From: Natrinema gari JCM 14663
Lineage (GTDB): Archaea; Halobacteriota; Halobacteria; Halobacteriales; Natrialbaceae
Length of the DNA stretch: 32,244 nt
Assembly: GCF_000337175.1 (NCBI RefSeq)
Contig: NZ_AOIJ01000063.1
Span: forward strand, 154,697-186,940
Direction of reading: 5' to 3'
Positions 1 through 8,216 of the stretch are shown in pieces. The notes below the pieces were generated by a model, which searched no databases, was not told the origin of the DNA, and saw nothing but the letters and a program-made list of their open reading frames with translations. Position numbers and translations under genes: made by a program. Within the stretch, counting starts at the first letter, position 1. Every line of letters starts with the position of its first letter.

Positions 1-1
1 A

Positions 2-100
2 GAGATCGTCCAGTACAGCCATCCTCAATTATGTGGACAGTACGTTGCAACTGCCAAATACGTTGCCGAACGCTACGCCGTCCTGTTTGTCGCTCCCTGA
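2..100 (+). CDS. C-terminal end of an unidentified gene (truncated by window start)
   Basis: The frame starting at base 2 is open to a TGA at 98-100 and encodes 32 residues ending YAVLFVAP. It enters from outside the window, so neither start nor family can be judged. Composition is coding-like (balanced residues, haloarchaeal codon use), but no motif is recognisable. It reads toward the GIDE-like gene at 444, with a gap of about 340 bases. Confidence 0.45.
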   Translation, partial: EIVQYSHPQLCGQYVATAKYVAERYAVLFVAP

Positions 101-443
101 AGAGTGCGGGAGTCACCGAACCGACGTACGCTGACGTGTACAATTACGACACCGATCTCGACGGACACGCTGAGACTATCTCATGATCGCGTTTTCGAAT
201 GTGGCGCCGAAAAATCGTGTGCAATGGCACCAATTCTTGTGAAGTTTACCTCTCAAAATATTCAACCGAATTGCACTCTTCGGTGTGTGATGCCGCTTCC
301 TTGTGACGCAAGGCCCTCTCCGTGCACCATCACGGGATACCTATACAGCCAGCAAGCCCGGCCGAGGACCGTCTCCACAGCGAAGTATCGCTGAACGACA
401 CATCCACTGAGGTGCCCTCAACGCGCCTCACCTCCATCCACGC
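101..443. other. Gene-free stretch, nothing recognised
   Basis: No convincing gene is seen in these 343 bases. A 96-codon open frame at 104-394 on + has Thr/Arg/Pro/Cys-rich composition unlike the acidic proteins around it and no recognisable motif. The part around 190-270 is locally A/T-richer and could carry promoter elements, but no clear TATA element sits at the right distance from 444. Confidence 0.4.
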
Positions 444-1358
444 ATGCCGCCCACGATTGTCCTGATCCTGATCGCCGTCTTAGTGGTTATCGTACTGGCC
501 CACGGATACCGCACGCTGACTGCGTTGCTCGTTCTTCGGTCTCTCCCGTCAGGCGATGCCGACACGCCGTCATCAATCGTCGACGGTGGGTCAGTTGCCC
601 TTACGGGAGAGTTGACGGTCGAAGAACCGGTTGAAACAGCTGCCGCGGCCGTAGAAGACGCTGACCGGCCTGTTGGTACATATCTTTGGCAGAGTCGGTT
701 CTCGGACAACTCCAACAGTGACCTCACAATCGAAGACTGGGGGTGGAAGCGCCAGCATTGGCACACGTTCGCCTCAGGCATCGAATGGGGTCGGTTCGGT
801 GTTGACGCTGGGAGTCAGACGGTTCGTATCGATCCGTCGTGGCTCCGAACCGCACTTGACGCCGAACGACTGGAGGAGTTGGAAATCGGCGGCATCAACA
901 AGCATGACCGGCTATCCGTGTATCTCTGGGACTCGTGGTACACTTATCTCCGGAATCGCATTGAGCATCGATCCTTCCGACGGTTTGCAGGATACGTGCA
1001 GCGACACAACAATGAGATTGATTTGAATCGCTATCTGCTGGAGGCGCGTCCGCTGCTGGAAGGTGACGAAGTGAGCGTTAGCGGTGAGATACAGGTTGAG
1101 CAGGGTGAACCGGTTCTCCGCGGGACCGACGACGTGCCGCTGTTGCTTTCCGACAAAGGATTCGACGGGCACCGACGCTGGCTCAAACGACGAGTGCTGC
1201 GGAAAGCGGCGTTCATAACTGGGTTGCTTGTCGTCGCCGTGAGTCTCTGGTTCGAAGTCTACATTCCGCTGGGGGTACTGATCGTCAGCTGGCTCCTCTA
1301 TGGGGCCTACAACTTTGTACAAGATGCCGGAACCCTTCTGGAGTGGATACGGAGCTAA
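444..1358 (+). CDS. GIDE-domain-like membrane protein
   Basis: 304 residues. An N-terminal membrane helix (about residues 4-22) is followed by a soluble region of about 230 residues and two closely spaced helices (about 256-291). The soluble part has the rhythm of GIDE/BAM-domain proteins: an early segment with SLPSGDADTP then a strand with VALTGEL, a middle VGTYLWQSRF, and a late LLEARPLLEGDEVSVSGEI followed by EPVLRG. This TM-domain-TM plan is known from MUL1/GIDE and its prokaryotic relatives; I see no RING finger, so ubiquitin-ligase activity is not implied. It is followed on the same strand by two tiny membrane ORFs and faces a convergent membrane gene. Role in the envelope is inferred. 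The family call is by pattern only. Confidence 0.6.
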   Translation: MPPTIVLILIAVLVVIVLAHGYRTLTALLVLRSLPSGDADTPSSIVDGGSVALTGELTVEEPVETAAAAVEDADRPVGTYLWQSRFSDNSNSDLTIEDWGWKRQHWHTFASGIEWGRFGVDAGSQTVRIDPSWLRTALDAERLEELEIGGINKHDRLSVYLWDSWYTYLRNRIEHRSFRRFAGYVQRHNNEIDLNRYLLEARPLLEGDEVSVSGEIQVEQGEPVLRGTDDVPLLLSDKGFDGHRRWLKRRVLRKAAFITGLLVVAVSLWFEVYIPLGVLIVSWLLYGAYNFVQDAGTLLEWIRS

Positions 1359-1419
1359 CACGCTATCGTGGATATAGAAACTGTACCAACACAGAGAGAC
1401 AATCAGGGAAGCCACCGAT

Positions 1420-1581
1420 ATGAACTGGCGAATCGCTCTCGGTGGATTCGTGCTCAGCGCGGGATTCATCGGCGGATGGGTCGAGTTCGGTACTGTCGGT
1501 GGTGCACTCTTCTCAAGCCTTCTTCTTGCTGGGCTGTTCTTGGCAGACTGGATGATCGACAGGTTCGTCTATGGGATTTGA
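1420..1581 (+). CDS. Small two-helix membrane protein (53 aa)
   Basis: ATG at 1420 opens a 53-residue frame ending with TGA at 1579-1581. It is almost entirely hydrophobic, with Gly/Ala-rich helices at about residues 5-20 and 25-43, then a short polar tail with DWMIDRF. It lies 61 bases after the GIDE-like gene on the same strand and overlaps the next small frame by 11 bases, suggesting co-transcription. No family recognised; short enough to be missed by automatic gene callers. Confidence 0.6.
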   Translation: MNWRIALGGFVLSAGFIGGWVEFGTVGGALFSSLLLAGLFLADWMIDRFVYGI

Positions 1582-1696
1582 CCTGCTCCGACGGCTCACC
1601 GGGAACCTACTTGCGGATTCACTGGTTCTTGTAACTGCTGTGTCATATGGGTTCAGAGTCGCGGTTACAGCGGTTCACACAGCGATTCTATGTTGA
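1571..1696 (+). CDS. Possible small membrane protein (41 aa)
   Basis: ATG at 1571 overlaps the end of the preceding 53-residue gene by 11 bases, an arrangement typical of translational coupling. The product has a short basic start (MGFDLLRRL) and a hydrophobic stretch through residues 14-40. No family is recognised and the length is marginal, so it could be chance. The 50 bases after its stop separate it from the convergent gene ending at 1750. Confidence 0.35.
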   Translation: MGFDLLRRLTGNLLADSLVLVTAVSYGFRVAVTAVHTAILC

Positions 1697-1749
1697 TAAT
1701 GGCGAACATCAAAACGATCTCACGGACTGCCGATACCAGCTGAGCGCTC

Positions 1750-3162
1750 TCACGGCGTCGTCGGGAGCGCCCACTGCCACGCCGATCGGAGGGTGACAAC
1801 ACCGAATGGGCCACCGAACCCGGCGGCGACCGCCCCAACGGAGGGGGCGGAGTAGGCGAGCCCGGCGACGGCGGCGACACCACAGGCTCCGACCACGGCT
1901 ATCACTGCGGCGACGCGCCGATCGAGCGGGCCGAACGCCGTCGTCTCGACGGGGAGTTCGAACGCCTCGACGGCCTGGTCGTACTCTCGGAGGTGTGCGA
2001 CGCTGTAGTCGTACTCGCCCGCAAACGTGGTGATCGAGAACGTTCGGGTGTCGCAGGCGCGGTCGACGAGCTCTCCTTCACACAGCTCGGCGTCCCGGAT
2101 GTCGTCGATGGGGGTCGCCCACTGGACTGTTTTGGTGAGGTCGTCGTACGCGACTACCGTATCGTCGCGGCGCTGGTACGTCAGCGTGCCGTGGGTGAGA
2201 GCGTATTCGATGGCTTTCAGCCCGCCGATGCCGGCTGGTAGGAGGCTGAAACAGACCACCGCGGCGGTGAGCGCCCTTACCGACCCGGCGGTGAGCCCGA
2301 CCCACGCGAAGAGATATACTGGCCCGCTGCTGACTGCGGCCGTCGCGCCCTGCCAGAGCGCGGTGGCCCGAACAGCACGCCGGCCCGGACGGACCTCGGC
2401 TGCCGGTGGCGCGTCCGGAGCCGCCATCGGCGGGAGCGTTCCTTCTCCCTCCTCTGGGTCGAACGCCACCCCGCTGCGGTAGCCGCGCCACTCCGCGAAC
2501 AACTTCACCGCGACGAACGCGACCAGCGCGCCGGCCGGGCCGCCGCCGATCGCGACTATGAGTGCCACCACGGCCAGCGTGCCTTCAGTCGTCGCGCTCG
2601 CGACGACATCTCGGGGCGTGCTCATTTCGTAGCGTCGCGTCCGGAAGTACTCGCGCTCGATGACGCCGATCTGGGAAACGATGAGGAAGACGATGCTCGC
2701 CGCCACGCTTGGGTCGGTGAGCGTTGCCGGCACGTCGACGAACCGGCCCAACACGAAGAGGAACGCCCCGGCGAGCGAGACGGCAGCCCCGAACGCCCGC
2801 AAGGCAAACGGGACGTTCCGAGGGTAGATCGGGGGGAGCGCGTCGATGATCGCGACGCTCCCGCGCCGGCGGTTGAGGTCGCTCGGGCCGACGGAGACTC
2901 CGCCTGACTCGTCGGACTTGAGCGGGTTGTCCTCGTTGGGACGCTCTAGCTCGTCGTAGTTCGGCGGGCGGCGCGCGAACAGAGCCTTCACCCCAGCAAA
3001 CGGGACGGTGACGACCAGTTCCATCGCGTAGACGACCGCGAACGTCTGTGCGCTCCACCCGAGGTGGAACACGCCGACCAGCGGGACGACGTTTGTCGCG
3101 ATTGTCACCAGAAACACGGTAGACGAATCGTTTGATGGTGGCTCCATCGATTTATTATTCAT
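1750..3162 (-). CDS. Multi-pass membrane protein, DUF6498-like
   Basis: 470 residues from the ATG at 3162. That start is chosen because AAGGAGG lies about 9 bases upstream on the minus strand; an open frame reaching back to 3387 would overlap the neighbouring gene and has non-family, Arg-rich residues. The N-terminal part (a helix with NVVPLVGVFHLGWSAQTF, then one with VVYAMELVVTVP) resembles haloarchaeal DUF6498 membrane proteins. Further helices are spread through the middle. A soluble C-terminal domain of about 90 residues (YQRRDDTVVAYDDLTKTV onward) resembles PH-like folds, before two last helices. Function unknown. It is co-directional with the small membrane gene at 3249-3530 and the M23-like gene, so a shared envelope role is possible. 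Confidence 0.75.
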   Translation of the reverse strand: MNNKSMEPPSNDSSTVFLVTIATNVVPLVGVFHLGWSAQTFAVVYAMELVVTVPFAGVKALFARRPPNYDELERPNEDNPLKSDESGGVSVGPSDLNRRRGSVAIIDALPPIYPRNVPFALRAFGAAVSLAGAFLFVLGRFVDVPATLTDPSVAASIVFLIVSQIGVIEREYFRTRRYEMSTPRDVVASATTEGTLAVVALIVAIGGGPAGALVAFVAVKLFAEWRGYRSGVAFDPEEGEGTLPPMAAPDAPPAAEVRPGRRAVRATALWQGATAAVSSGPVYLFAWVGLTAGSVRALTAAVVCFSLLPAGIGGLKAIEYALTHGTLTYQRRDDTVVAYDDLTKTVQWATPIDDIRDAELCEGELVDRACDTRTFSITTFAGEYDYSVAHLREYDQAVEAFELPVETTAFGPLDRRVAAVIAVVGACGVAAVAGLAYSAPSVGAVAAGFGGPFGVVTLRSAWQWALPTTP

Positions 3163-3248
3163 TGAGATAAGCCTCCTTACCCGTTTATCCTCTGTTTTAG
3201 AGCCTCTGTGACGAAGCAGTCGTCCACGTGGAGACGAATCAATCGCCC

Positions 3249-3530
3249 TCAGCTCCCTTGTCGCGTGTATCCCCAGTAGAAGAACAGCGAGATGAACAGG
3301 AGAGACAGAACTCCCGTGAACAAACTTGAGATGAAGTTTGATAGAGATAGGAATGCTGTAGCGTCTGCTATTGAGTAAGCGATCCAAGCAACGGATGCGA
3401 CCAGCACAAACAGTAGTTTCGACCGTGGGAGAGTCTCACGAGAGTAGCCGCGTATGCCAAGCACAATCATCACGATCCCGAAAGCTACCATTACGAAGTG
3501 GAATTCGGGACTCTCGATCCAACTCAGCAT
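3249..3530 (-). CDS. Small three-helix membrane protein (93 aa)
   Basis: 93 residues starting MLSWIESPEF, with hydrophobic helices at about 12-26, 38-57 and 68-88 and a short polar end GYTRQGS. It sits between the DUF6498-like gene (86 bases downstream) and the M23-like gene (about 100 bases upstream), all on the minus strand. No family recognised. The layout of a short periplasm-facing start and helices joined by short loops suggests a small accessory membrane protein. Confidence 0.65.
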   Translation of the reverse strand: MLSWIESPEFHFVMVAFGIVMIVLGIRGYSRETLPRSKLLFVLVASVAWIAYSIADATAFLSLSNFISSLFTGVLSLLFISLFFYWGYTRQGS

Positions 3531-3633
3531 GTGTCCGCACCTCGATCTATTTTCGTATACGTTGAGGAGATCTTCTGGGGAGATACATCACCGTGTCGGC
3601 TCAGAAGATGACGAATCTAATAAATAGTCGTTC

Positions 3634-5127
3634 TCATTTATCATCTACCCCACTAATAACTTGGAACAGGTCTCGCCGCCCGTATTCCCACACCGCGATG
3701 TAGAACAGGAACCCAGTCACGAACATTCCCGTTCCGATCCCAGATGAATCAAGTGTCGTAAGTATATCCTGGGCGGCAAAGGCACCGACCAACGCCGACG
3801 CCACGCCGACACCACAAACTGTTCCGAGGGCCCCGAGACGAACTCGGGTACCGTCCACGAGGTTTTGCCCGGCCTGATACACTAGTCCAAGACCGGCTAG
3901 TCCTGCGAGCGCGAGTGCAATCGTCTGTAACGACGGCACGACAAGCCCCCCGAGTACGGTGACGAAGCCACCGATGGAGACACCCGTAGCGACCCGGCCA
4001 AGCGTCCTGACGCGACTGAGCCCCGAGAAAGCCGTCACCTCGGACGGACTAGCTGTGCCCTCGGTTTGATGGGGCTTACCGTCAGTAGTGTGTGATACCC
4101 GCTGGCCGACGTGAATGTAGCTGCCAGACCCATCCGGTTCCGTCCAGCCAGTCTCTTCGACGATATCTACCTCCGGCGTGTCCACGTCAACGCCGTCGAA
4201 CCGGACTGGTAATCCCGCCGAGATCTCGAACGTCGGGTGATCCTGGAGCTGGAAGTGGAGGTGTGGCTCTGCAGAGTTCCCCGAATTCCCACACCGGCCG
4301 ATCTGCTCGCCGCGCGTCACGCGATCCCCGGGTTTGACCTCGATACTGCCCGGAACAAGGTGAACCAGATTGCTATACTCGTCTTCCGCGTGCCGGATCG
4401 TGACGGCGTTCCCGGTCACACTCCGTTTGAGCGGATGCGACCATCCACCGGCTCGCCCGAGCTCCGGGTCATCGTCGTGAACATCGAATACGACACCGTC
4501 GGCCGGTGCGAGGACCGGTTGGTCGTAGCAGTAGTAGTTCTCGATGCTCGTATCCGTACCTGCTGGACGGCTGCGCCCCTCTTCGTCTGTGATCACGAAG
4601 TCGTAGGCGTAGCGCTGGGTCGCCGGAAACCACGAGTGGGAGTACTCTTTGATCGAACTCCCGTTCACGACTGTCCACGTCCCCTCAACGGGCAGTCGAT
4701 AGTTCGTGGCCTGGTCGTACGTTTCTGGGTCGGGAAGCGAACCACCGTGTCTCCCGATAGCGACGAGACTCCCCAGCAGTTGCATCGCGTCCTGGCGAAA
4801 CAGGAGTGGATTGAAAACCGACAGTGGGATACCGAGCAGAAACGCGACGTGCCCTCGCCATCCATTATCCATTTCGAGCCAGTCTCGCGGCCCCTCGTCA
4901 TCGGTACCGACTCCGAGCGATTGCTTGGTGTCGCCGAGCAGCATCGACACGAACGGCCAGAGTGTGAAAAACCAGAACAGGTGGAACAACTTGAGTATCT
5001 CAAGCTGGGAGAACAGATTCCCAAGGATTCCGATTAACCCGAGCAGCGTCAGGGAAAACGGACTGATCGACTGGATCCGCTCGCGGAGACGCGAACCCAG
5101 CGACGGTGATGAAGCTTGATTCGACAT
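3634..5127 (-). CDS. Membrane-anchored M23 metallopeptidase-like protein
   Basis: 497 residues from ATG at 5127 (MSNQASSPSL); a GTG 63 bases upstream (5190) is the alternative start. Two or three N-terminal helices (about 23-65 and 93-112) lead to an M23/LytM-like fold at about 145-310 and four C-terminal helices. Visible motifs are QRYAYDF (Asp ligand position), NLVHLVPGS and EPHLHF, the HxH pair of M23 enzymes. In the canonical HxxxD element the His position is Arg here; related proteins with a QRYAxDF element may use another His (HSW upstream). Archaea lack murein, so the substrate is not peptidoglycan of the host; a role on S-layer, pseudo-substrate or competitor walls is inference. Divergent from the winged-helix regulator at 5254, with a 126-base shared gap. 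Confidence 0.75.
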   Translation of the reverse strand: MSNQASSPSLGSRLRERIQSISPFSLTLLGLIGILGNLFSQLEILKLFHLFWFFTLWPFVSMLLGDTKQSLGVGTDDEGPRDWLEMDNGWRGHVAFLLGIPLSVFNPLLFRQDAMQLLGSLVAIGRHGGSLPDPETYDQATNYRLPVEGTWTVVNGSSIKEYSHSWFPATQRYAYDFVITDEEGRSRPAGTDTSIENYYCYDQPVLAPADGVVFDVHDDDPELGRAGGWSHPLKRSVTGNAVTIRHAEDEYSNLVHLVPGSIEVKPGDRVTRGEQIGRCGNSGNSAEPHLHFQLQDHPTFEISAGLPVRFDGVDVDTPEVDIVEETGWTEPDGSGSYIHVGQRVSHTTDGKPHQTEGTASPSEVTAFSGLSRVRTLGRVATGVSIGGFVTVLGGLVVPSLQTIALALAGLAGLGLVYQAGQNLVDGTRVRLGALGTVCGVGVASALVGAFAAQDILTTLDSSGIGTGMFVTGFLFYIAVWEYGRRDLFQVISGVDDK

Positions 5128-5253
5128 CCGTAGGTACTGCGTAAGAAATGGGTATTCAGGTGTGTAAGCATTCTGTGAGCCCAACTTCACAAGAACAATT
5201 CACACACGTCGCGGAGGGGAGCACTCAATGGCCCCACCGTTCAACGAGTCTGT

Positions 5254-6156
5254 ATGACGACCAGTGAACACGGGGGAGCGGCGTCAGAGGAGGCGTTCGC
5301 GTTGCTCGGCCACAAAATCAGACTCGACATTCTGCGCGCGTTTTTCGAACGATACTCGCCAGTGGATCCGGATTCACGGTCGGACGTACGGGAGCAGCGC
5401 ACGCTTTCGTACGCCGAACTGATGGCAGCAACGGATATGGAAGACAGCGGGAAGTTTAACTACCACCTCGATAAGCTGCGCGGCGTCTATATTGAGGAGA
5501 TAGCGGAAGGATACGTTCCGACGGCGAGCGCTATCGCGCTCTACGAGGCAGTCATTGCGAACCGCCCAACAGAGTCGATACCGACCGACTTCGATATTGA
5601 GGAGTCCTGTCCGAACTGCGGGTCCAGGCTCCGAGGGAAGTACGAACAGGAGTTTCTCACCGTCGAATGCCCCGCGTGTGACCTGTTCTGGGGAGCTACA
5701 TACCGGTTTCCGAAAAACGGGCTCGCTGTCCGCGAGGGCGAGGGGATCTACAAAGCACTCTACGACCGGATGATGCACCACGTCGGACTGGCTCGCACGG
5801 GGCAATGCCCGTCGTGTGCTGGCATCACCAGCGTTACTGTGCCGCGGGAGCGGCTCGATGAGGACTCGACACCGACTGCGGAGCTGACCTGTGAGACGTG
5901 CTCGTGGTTCATTACTGTCGATATCGTCAGTGCACTCCAGTTCGAACCACAGGTGACGAAGGCGTTGATCGAACTTGGTGTTCCGCTCAGTAAGTCGAGT
6001 AGCATGCGAGCGACGGAGCAAGTGCTCCCTGACGTAACCGGTTGGGTCAGCTCCGACGATCCGCTCTATGCCACAATCAGCATCACGTATGACGACGCTG
6101 TCGCTGAGATTACTGTTAGTGACGAACTCAAAATCTGTTCTGCTGCCGTTGAATAA
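5254..6156 (+). CDS. Winged-helix transcriptional regulator with zinc-ribbon domains
   Basis: 300 residues. Residues about 10-100 form an ArsR-like winged helix: FALLGHKIRLDILRAFFE, then SYAELMAAT and a recognition part SGKFNYHLDKLRG. Four CxxC knuckles follow (CPNC, CPAC, CPSC, CETC), giving two zinc-ribbon modules separated by an amphipathic stretch. This architecture (HTH followed by zinc ribbons and an alpha/beta C-terminus) is common among haloarchaeal regulators of the DUF7347/DUF7351 type; that assignment is from recall. The start ATG at 5254 fits the conserved beginning. It is divergently arranged with the M23-like gene, which it may control. Confidence 0.8.
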   Translation: MTTSEHGGAASEEAFALLGHKIRLDILRAFFERYSPVDPDSRSDVREQRTLSYAELMAATDMEDSGKFNYHLDKLRGVYIEEIAEGYVPTASAIALYEAVIANRPTESIPTDFDIEESCPNCGSRLRGKYEQEFLTVECPACDLFWGATYRFPKNGLAVREGEGIYKALYDRMMHHVGLARTGQCPSCAGITSVTVPRERLDEDSTPTAELTCETCSWFITVDIVSALQFEPQVTKALIELGVPLSKSSSMRATEQVLPDVTGWVSSDDPLYATISITYDDAVAEITVSDELKICSAAVE

Positions 6157-6420
6157 CCGGCTTGGTGGCCGTCTGTCAATCCAGTTGCAACTCCGGAATT
6201 ATTAGAAAGTTACCGAGACAGCTCTATTAAAACGCTCGTCGGCTAATAAGTTCTGATGGAGGATATCGGTAAGTTGATCCTCTGAATTCAGCACGGCTCG
6301 CAGAACTATTCTACGAACGGATAGAAACATTCGTAGTACGTTGGTAGTAATCGAGCAGTTTCCGGCTTCCTGTAGGCTATTTATCGGGCTGAAATTCAAG
6401 TACGATCTCGGGTCGATAGC
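6157..6420. other. A/T-richer gene-free stretch
   Basis: No gene is supported between the regulator and the leader motif at 6421. An 87-codon frame on the minus strand (6202-6465) runs through it, but its first codons lie inside the leader motif and the product matches nothing recognisable. The region is clearly A/T-richer than its neighbours, as expected of an intergenic region with promoters. Confidence 0.4.
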
Positions 6421-6450
6421 GTTTATTGCCCCCGAGGGGGGTGCGGGGGA
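6421..6450 (+). promoter_or_regulatory. Leader motif copy A (before HNH gene)
   Basis: GTTTATTGCCCCCGAGGGGG followed by GTGCGGGGGA. A T-rich start is followed by a C-run/G-run palindrome 51 bases before the HNH start. One of six similar elements in the window. It could be a 5' leader hairpin, a promoter-distal T-tract terminator, or both. Confidence 0.5.
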
Positions 6451-6471
6451 TTCACTCTCCGTCACCGATCC

Positions 6472-7020
6472 ATGACCGAATCAGAGCACCCTTGGCGAGA
6501 CGAATCGCTCCTCTACAAACTCTACTGGGAACAGGAGTTGAGCACGGTCAAGATCGCGGACGAACTGGGATGTACACAACAGACGGTCTCAAAGTGGATA
6601 CAGAAGTTCGACATCCCTTGTCGGGACGCACGCGAGGCGGCTCCGAACCGACGACAGCATCCCGCCGTGTTCACCGACCGTGGCTATGTCATCTGTGCGA
6701 CGAACTATCGTGGGACGACAGATTCCGTCGGAATCCACCGGCTCGTAATGTTAGCAGAACGCGGGTTCGACGCTGTCGCGAACAAGCACGTCCATCATAA
6801 AAATGGCGTCCGGTGGGACAACAGGCCAGAGAATCTCGAACTACTCAGTCGCTCCGAACACGCCGAACGACACGGCTTCGGGTCGAGATCAAGCCTACTG
6901 ACCACGAGTGGGACGTCTCTGATCGCGAGCGGGACGAACGGGGGCGATTCAAATGACGACGGCGTACGGCGGCCGGCGTCGACGAGGAGAGCTCGTTGTC
7001 ACTCGCCTTCCAGAAGATGA
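6472..7020 (+). CDS. HNH endonuclease with N-terminal HTH (3' end frameshifted)
   Basis: An HTH of the resolvase/IS30 style occupies about residues 20-50 (STVKIADELGCTQQTVSKW). An HNH_3-type nuclease follows at about 85-140 (IHRLV, then HVHHKNGVRWDNRPENLELL, ending SRSEHAERHG). After residue about 134 the read frame becomes Ser/Arg-rich and non-family. Reading one base differently near 6879-6882 (TTCGGG, expected one more C or G) gives a charged tail ending DERGRFK and a TGA at 6954-6956. That stop overlaps the next ATG (6953) as ATGA. So the original gene probably ended at 6956 and was translationally coupled to the DUF6166-like gene. Whether the shift is real or a sequence error is open. 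Confidence 0.8.
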   Translation: MTESEHPWRDESLLYKLYWEQELSTVKIADELGCTQQTVSKWIQKFDIPCRDAREAAPNRRQHPAVFTDRGYVICATNYRGTTDSVGIHRLVMLAERGFDAVANKHVHHKNGVRWDNRPENLELLSRSEHAERHGFGSRSSLLTTSGTSLIASGTNGGDSNDDGVRRPASTRRARCHSPSRR

Positions 7021-7570
7021 GGAACTCACCCCCGACCGCAGTCCCAATATCGTCAATCACAGCCCGAACGGCTTCGAGATCGGGTATCGGGGCAGTGGGC
7101 CCGCCCACCTCGCGTGCGCGCTCCTACTCGACTACTATGAGGATGAGCAGTTCGCCCGTGAGCACTACATCGCGTTCCGGAATCAGGTGGTCTCGCAGCT
7201 GGAGTGCAATGGGGCCGCGGCGTGCTGGCACCTCACCGGTGAAGAGATCGACGCCGCGATGGCGACCCTTACCGACGACGTCGTTGCGCTCCCCGACGGT
7301 GGACGGCCGTCACCGACGCTCCCCGAGAACTGGCGAACCGTCTCTCGCCCGGACCAGCGGGTCTTCCAGCGCGCTGATCGCGACCACTACATCGTACTCG
7401 GGGATGGAAGCGACGAGTGGCTGGTCGTGCTCTGCAGCCAAGGCGACCGTGCATATCCTACCCCGCTCGCACATCGAACGGTTGCCAAGGAGGCTAACGT
7501 GGAACGGGTAATCCGGGAACTCGCAGAGGAGAGCAACGATCTCATCGAACCTCCGGAGGGGGAGCACTGA
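6953..7570 (+). CDS. DUF6166-like protein
   Basis: 205 residues. The core NHSPNGFEIGYRGSGPAHLA then a helix with LLLDYYEDEQFAREHY, and FRNQVVSQL, resembles the short DUF6166 domain found in haloarchaea and their viruses; function unknown. The C-terminal half (about 115-205) has an alpha/beta look (FQRADRDHYIVLGDGSDEWL). The start overlaps the ancestral stop of the HNH gene (ATGA), and its own TGA overlaps the next ATG at 7570 by one base, so the three form a tight operon. Confidence 0.7.
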   Translation: MTTAYGGRRRRGELVVTRLPEDEELTPDRSPNIVNHSPNGFEIGYRGSGPAHLACALLLDYYEDEQFAREHYIAFRNQVVSQLECNGAAACWHLTGEEIDAAMATLTDDVVALPDGGRPSPTLPENWRTVSRPDQRVFQRADRDHYIVLGDGSDEWLVVLCSQGDRAYPTPLAHRTVAKEANVERVIRELAEESNDLIEPPEGEH

Positions 7571-7701
7571 TGGAGACGCTTCGACTGGCGCGAGCCACCC
7601 ATCAGCTCCTTGAACGTGGTGTCGAGGCGCTCGAGAAAATCGGGCGCGAACTGGAGCGATACAACGACCGACAGGAGCGCACCGACGACACCGACTCGTG
7701 A
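7570..7701 (+). CDS. 43-residue helical protein coupled to the DUF6166-like gene
   Basis: ATG at 7570 shares its A with the TGA of the preceding gene. The product begins METLRLARATHQLLERGV and continues as a single amphipathic helix (EALEKIGRELERYNDR) with an acidic tail. A dimeric coiled coil is likely. Too short for automatic callers, but the coupling and codon use argue that it is real. A similar short helical frame without a start is found at 9870-10016. Confidence 0.6.
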   Translation: METLRLARATHQLLERGVEALEKIGRELERYNDRQERTDDTDS

Positions 7702-7761
7702 CCCAAGCACAGTAACCGTCAGAATTACCAGACTGTTCTGGTAATCAAATAGCAATCTAAT

Positions 7762-8214
7762 ATGGAGATCCCCACGGACCGTTCCGAATACCTACCCGAT
7801 TTTCCTTTCAAAGCGACACGGGCTATCCTCGTCATTCTTGGAGTATGTCTACTCGTCTATTCAGTTCCTGTCACAGGAGCGTTCGACCAAGTCGATCCTG
7901 TAACGCGTTCAACGACAGTGCCGCTAGAGTATACTACTACAGGTGGTGAAACGGAGTACGGGGCTTTCGATATCCAAATCACGACTCCAACAACTGGCAT
8001 TGCCACAAACGGAAGCGTCCGGATACGGATGCAGACCGGTTGGGGGAATCCATATGCCAACACAGAGAGGCCACCAAGGGCGCCACTTGAGGTTGCCGTT
8101 GTCGCCGCACCTACATCTTGGCGGCCCGAACGGGCGGCTAGAGAGGGGACAGTCCTCTTTGCGAACCGTCCACATACGACCAAGGAGAATATGCCACGTT
8201 CGAACGGGTTCTAG
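7762..8214 (+). CDS. N-terminal part of a membrane-anchored Mrr-type protein (frameshifted)
   Basis: 150-codon frame starting MEIPTDRSEYLPDFPF with a membrane helix (about residues 19-36), then an extracellular-looking beta-rich region up to about residue 137. Its last residues are out of family. In the other frame the sequence TYDQGEYATFERVLDLPAS runs straight into the ORF at 8217. Adding one base near the CC at 8170-8171 joins the two parts. The complete product would be helix, external domain of about 160 residues, second helix, then a cytoplasmic nuclease. No identifiable fold in the external part. Confidence 0.65.
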   Translation: MEIPTDRSEYLPDFPFKATRAILVILGVCLLVYSVPVTGAFDQVDPVTRSTTVPLEYTTTGGETEYGAFDIQITTPTTGIATNGSVRIRMQTGWGNPYANTERPPRAPLEVAVVAAPTSWRPERAAREGTVLFANRPHTTKENMPRSNGF

Positions 8215-8216
8215 AC

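Noticed and set aside
104-394. 96-codon open frame on +
   Set aside because: Thr/Arg/Cys-rich product with no motif and composition unlike haloarchaeal proteins; no supporting start signal.
3163-3387. N-terminal extension of the DUF6498-like gene
   Set aside because: Would overlap the 93-residue gene, is Arg-rich, and a good Shine-Dalgarno sequence marks 3162 as the start.
6202-6465. 87-codon open frame on -
   Set aside because: Starts inside the leader motif, lies in an A/T-rich intergenic stretch, no recognisable features.
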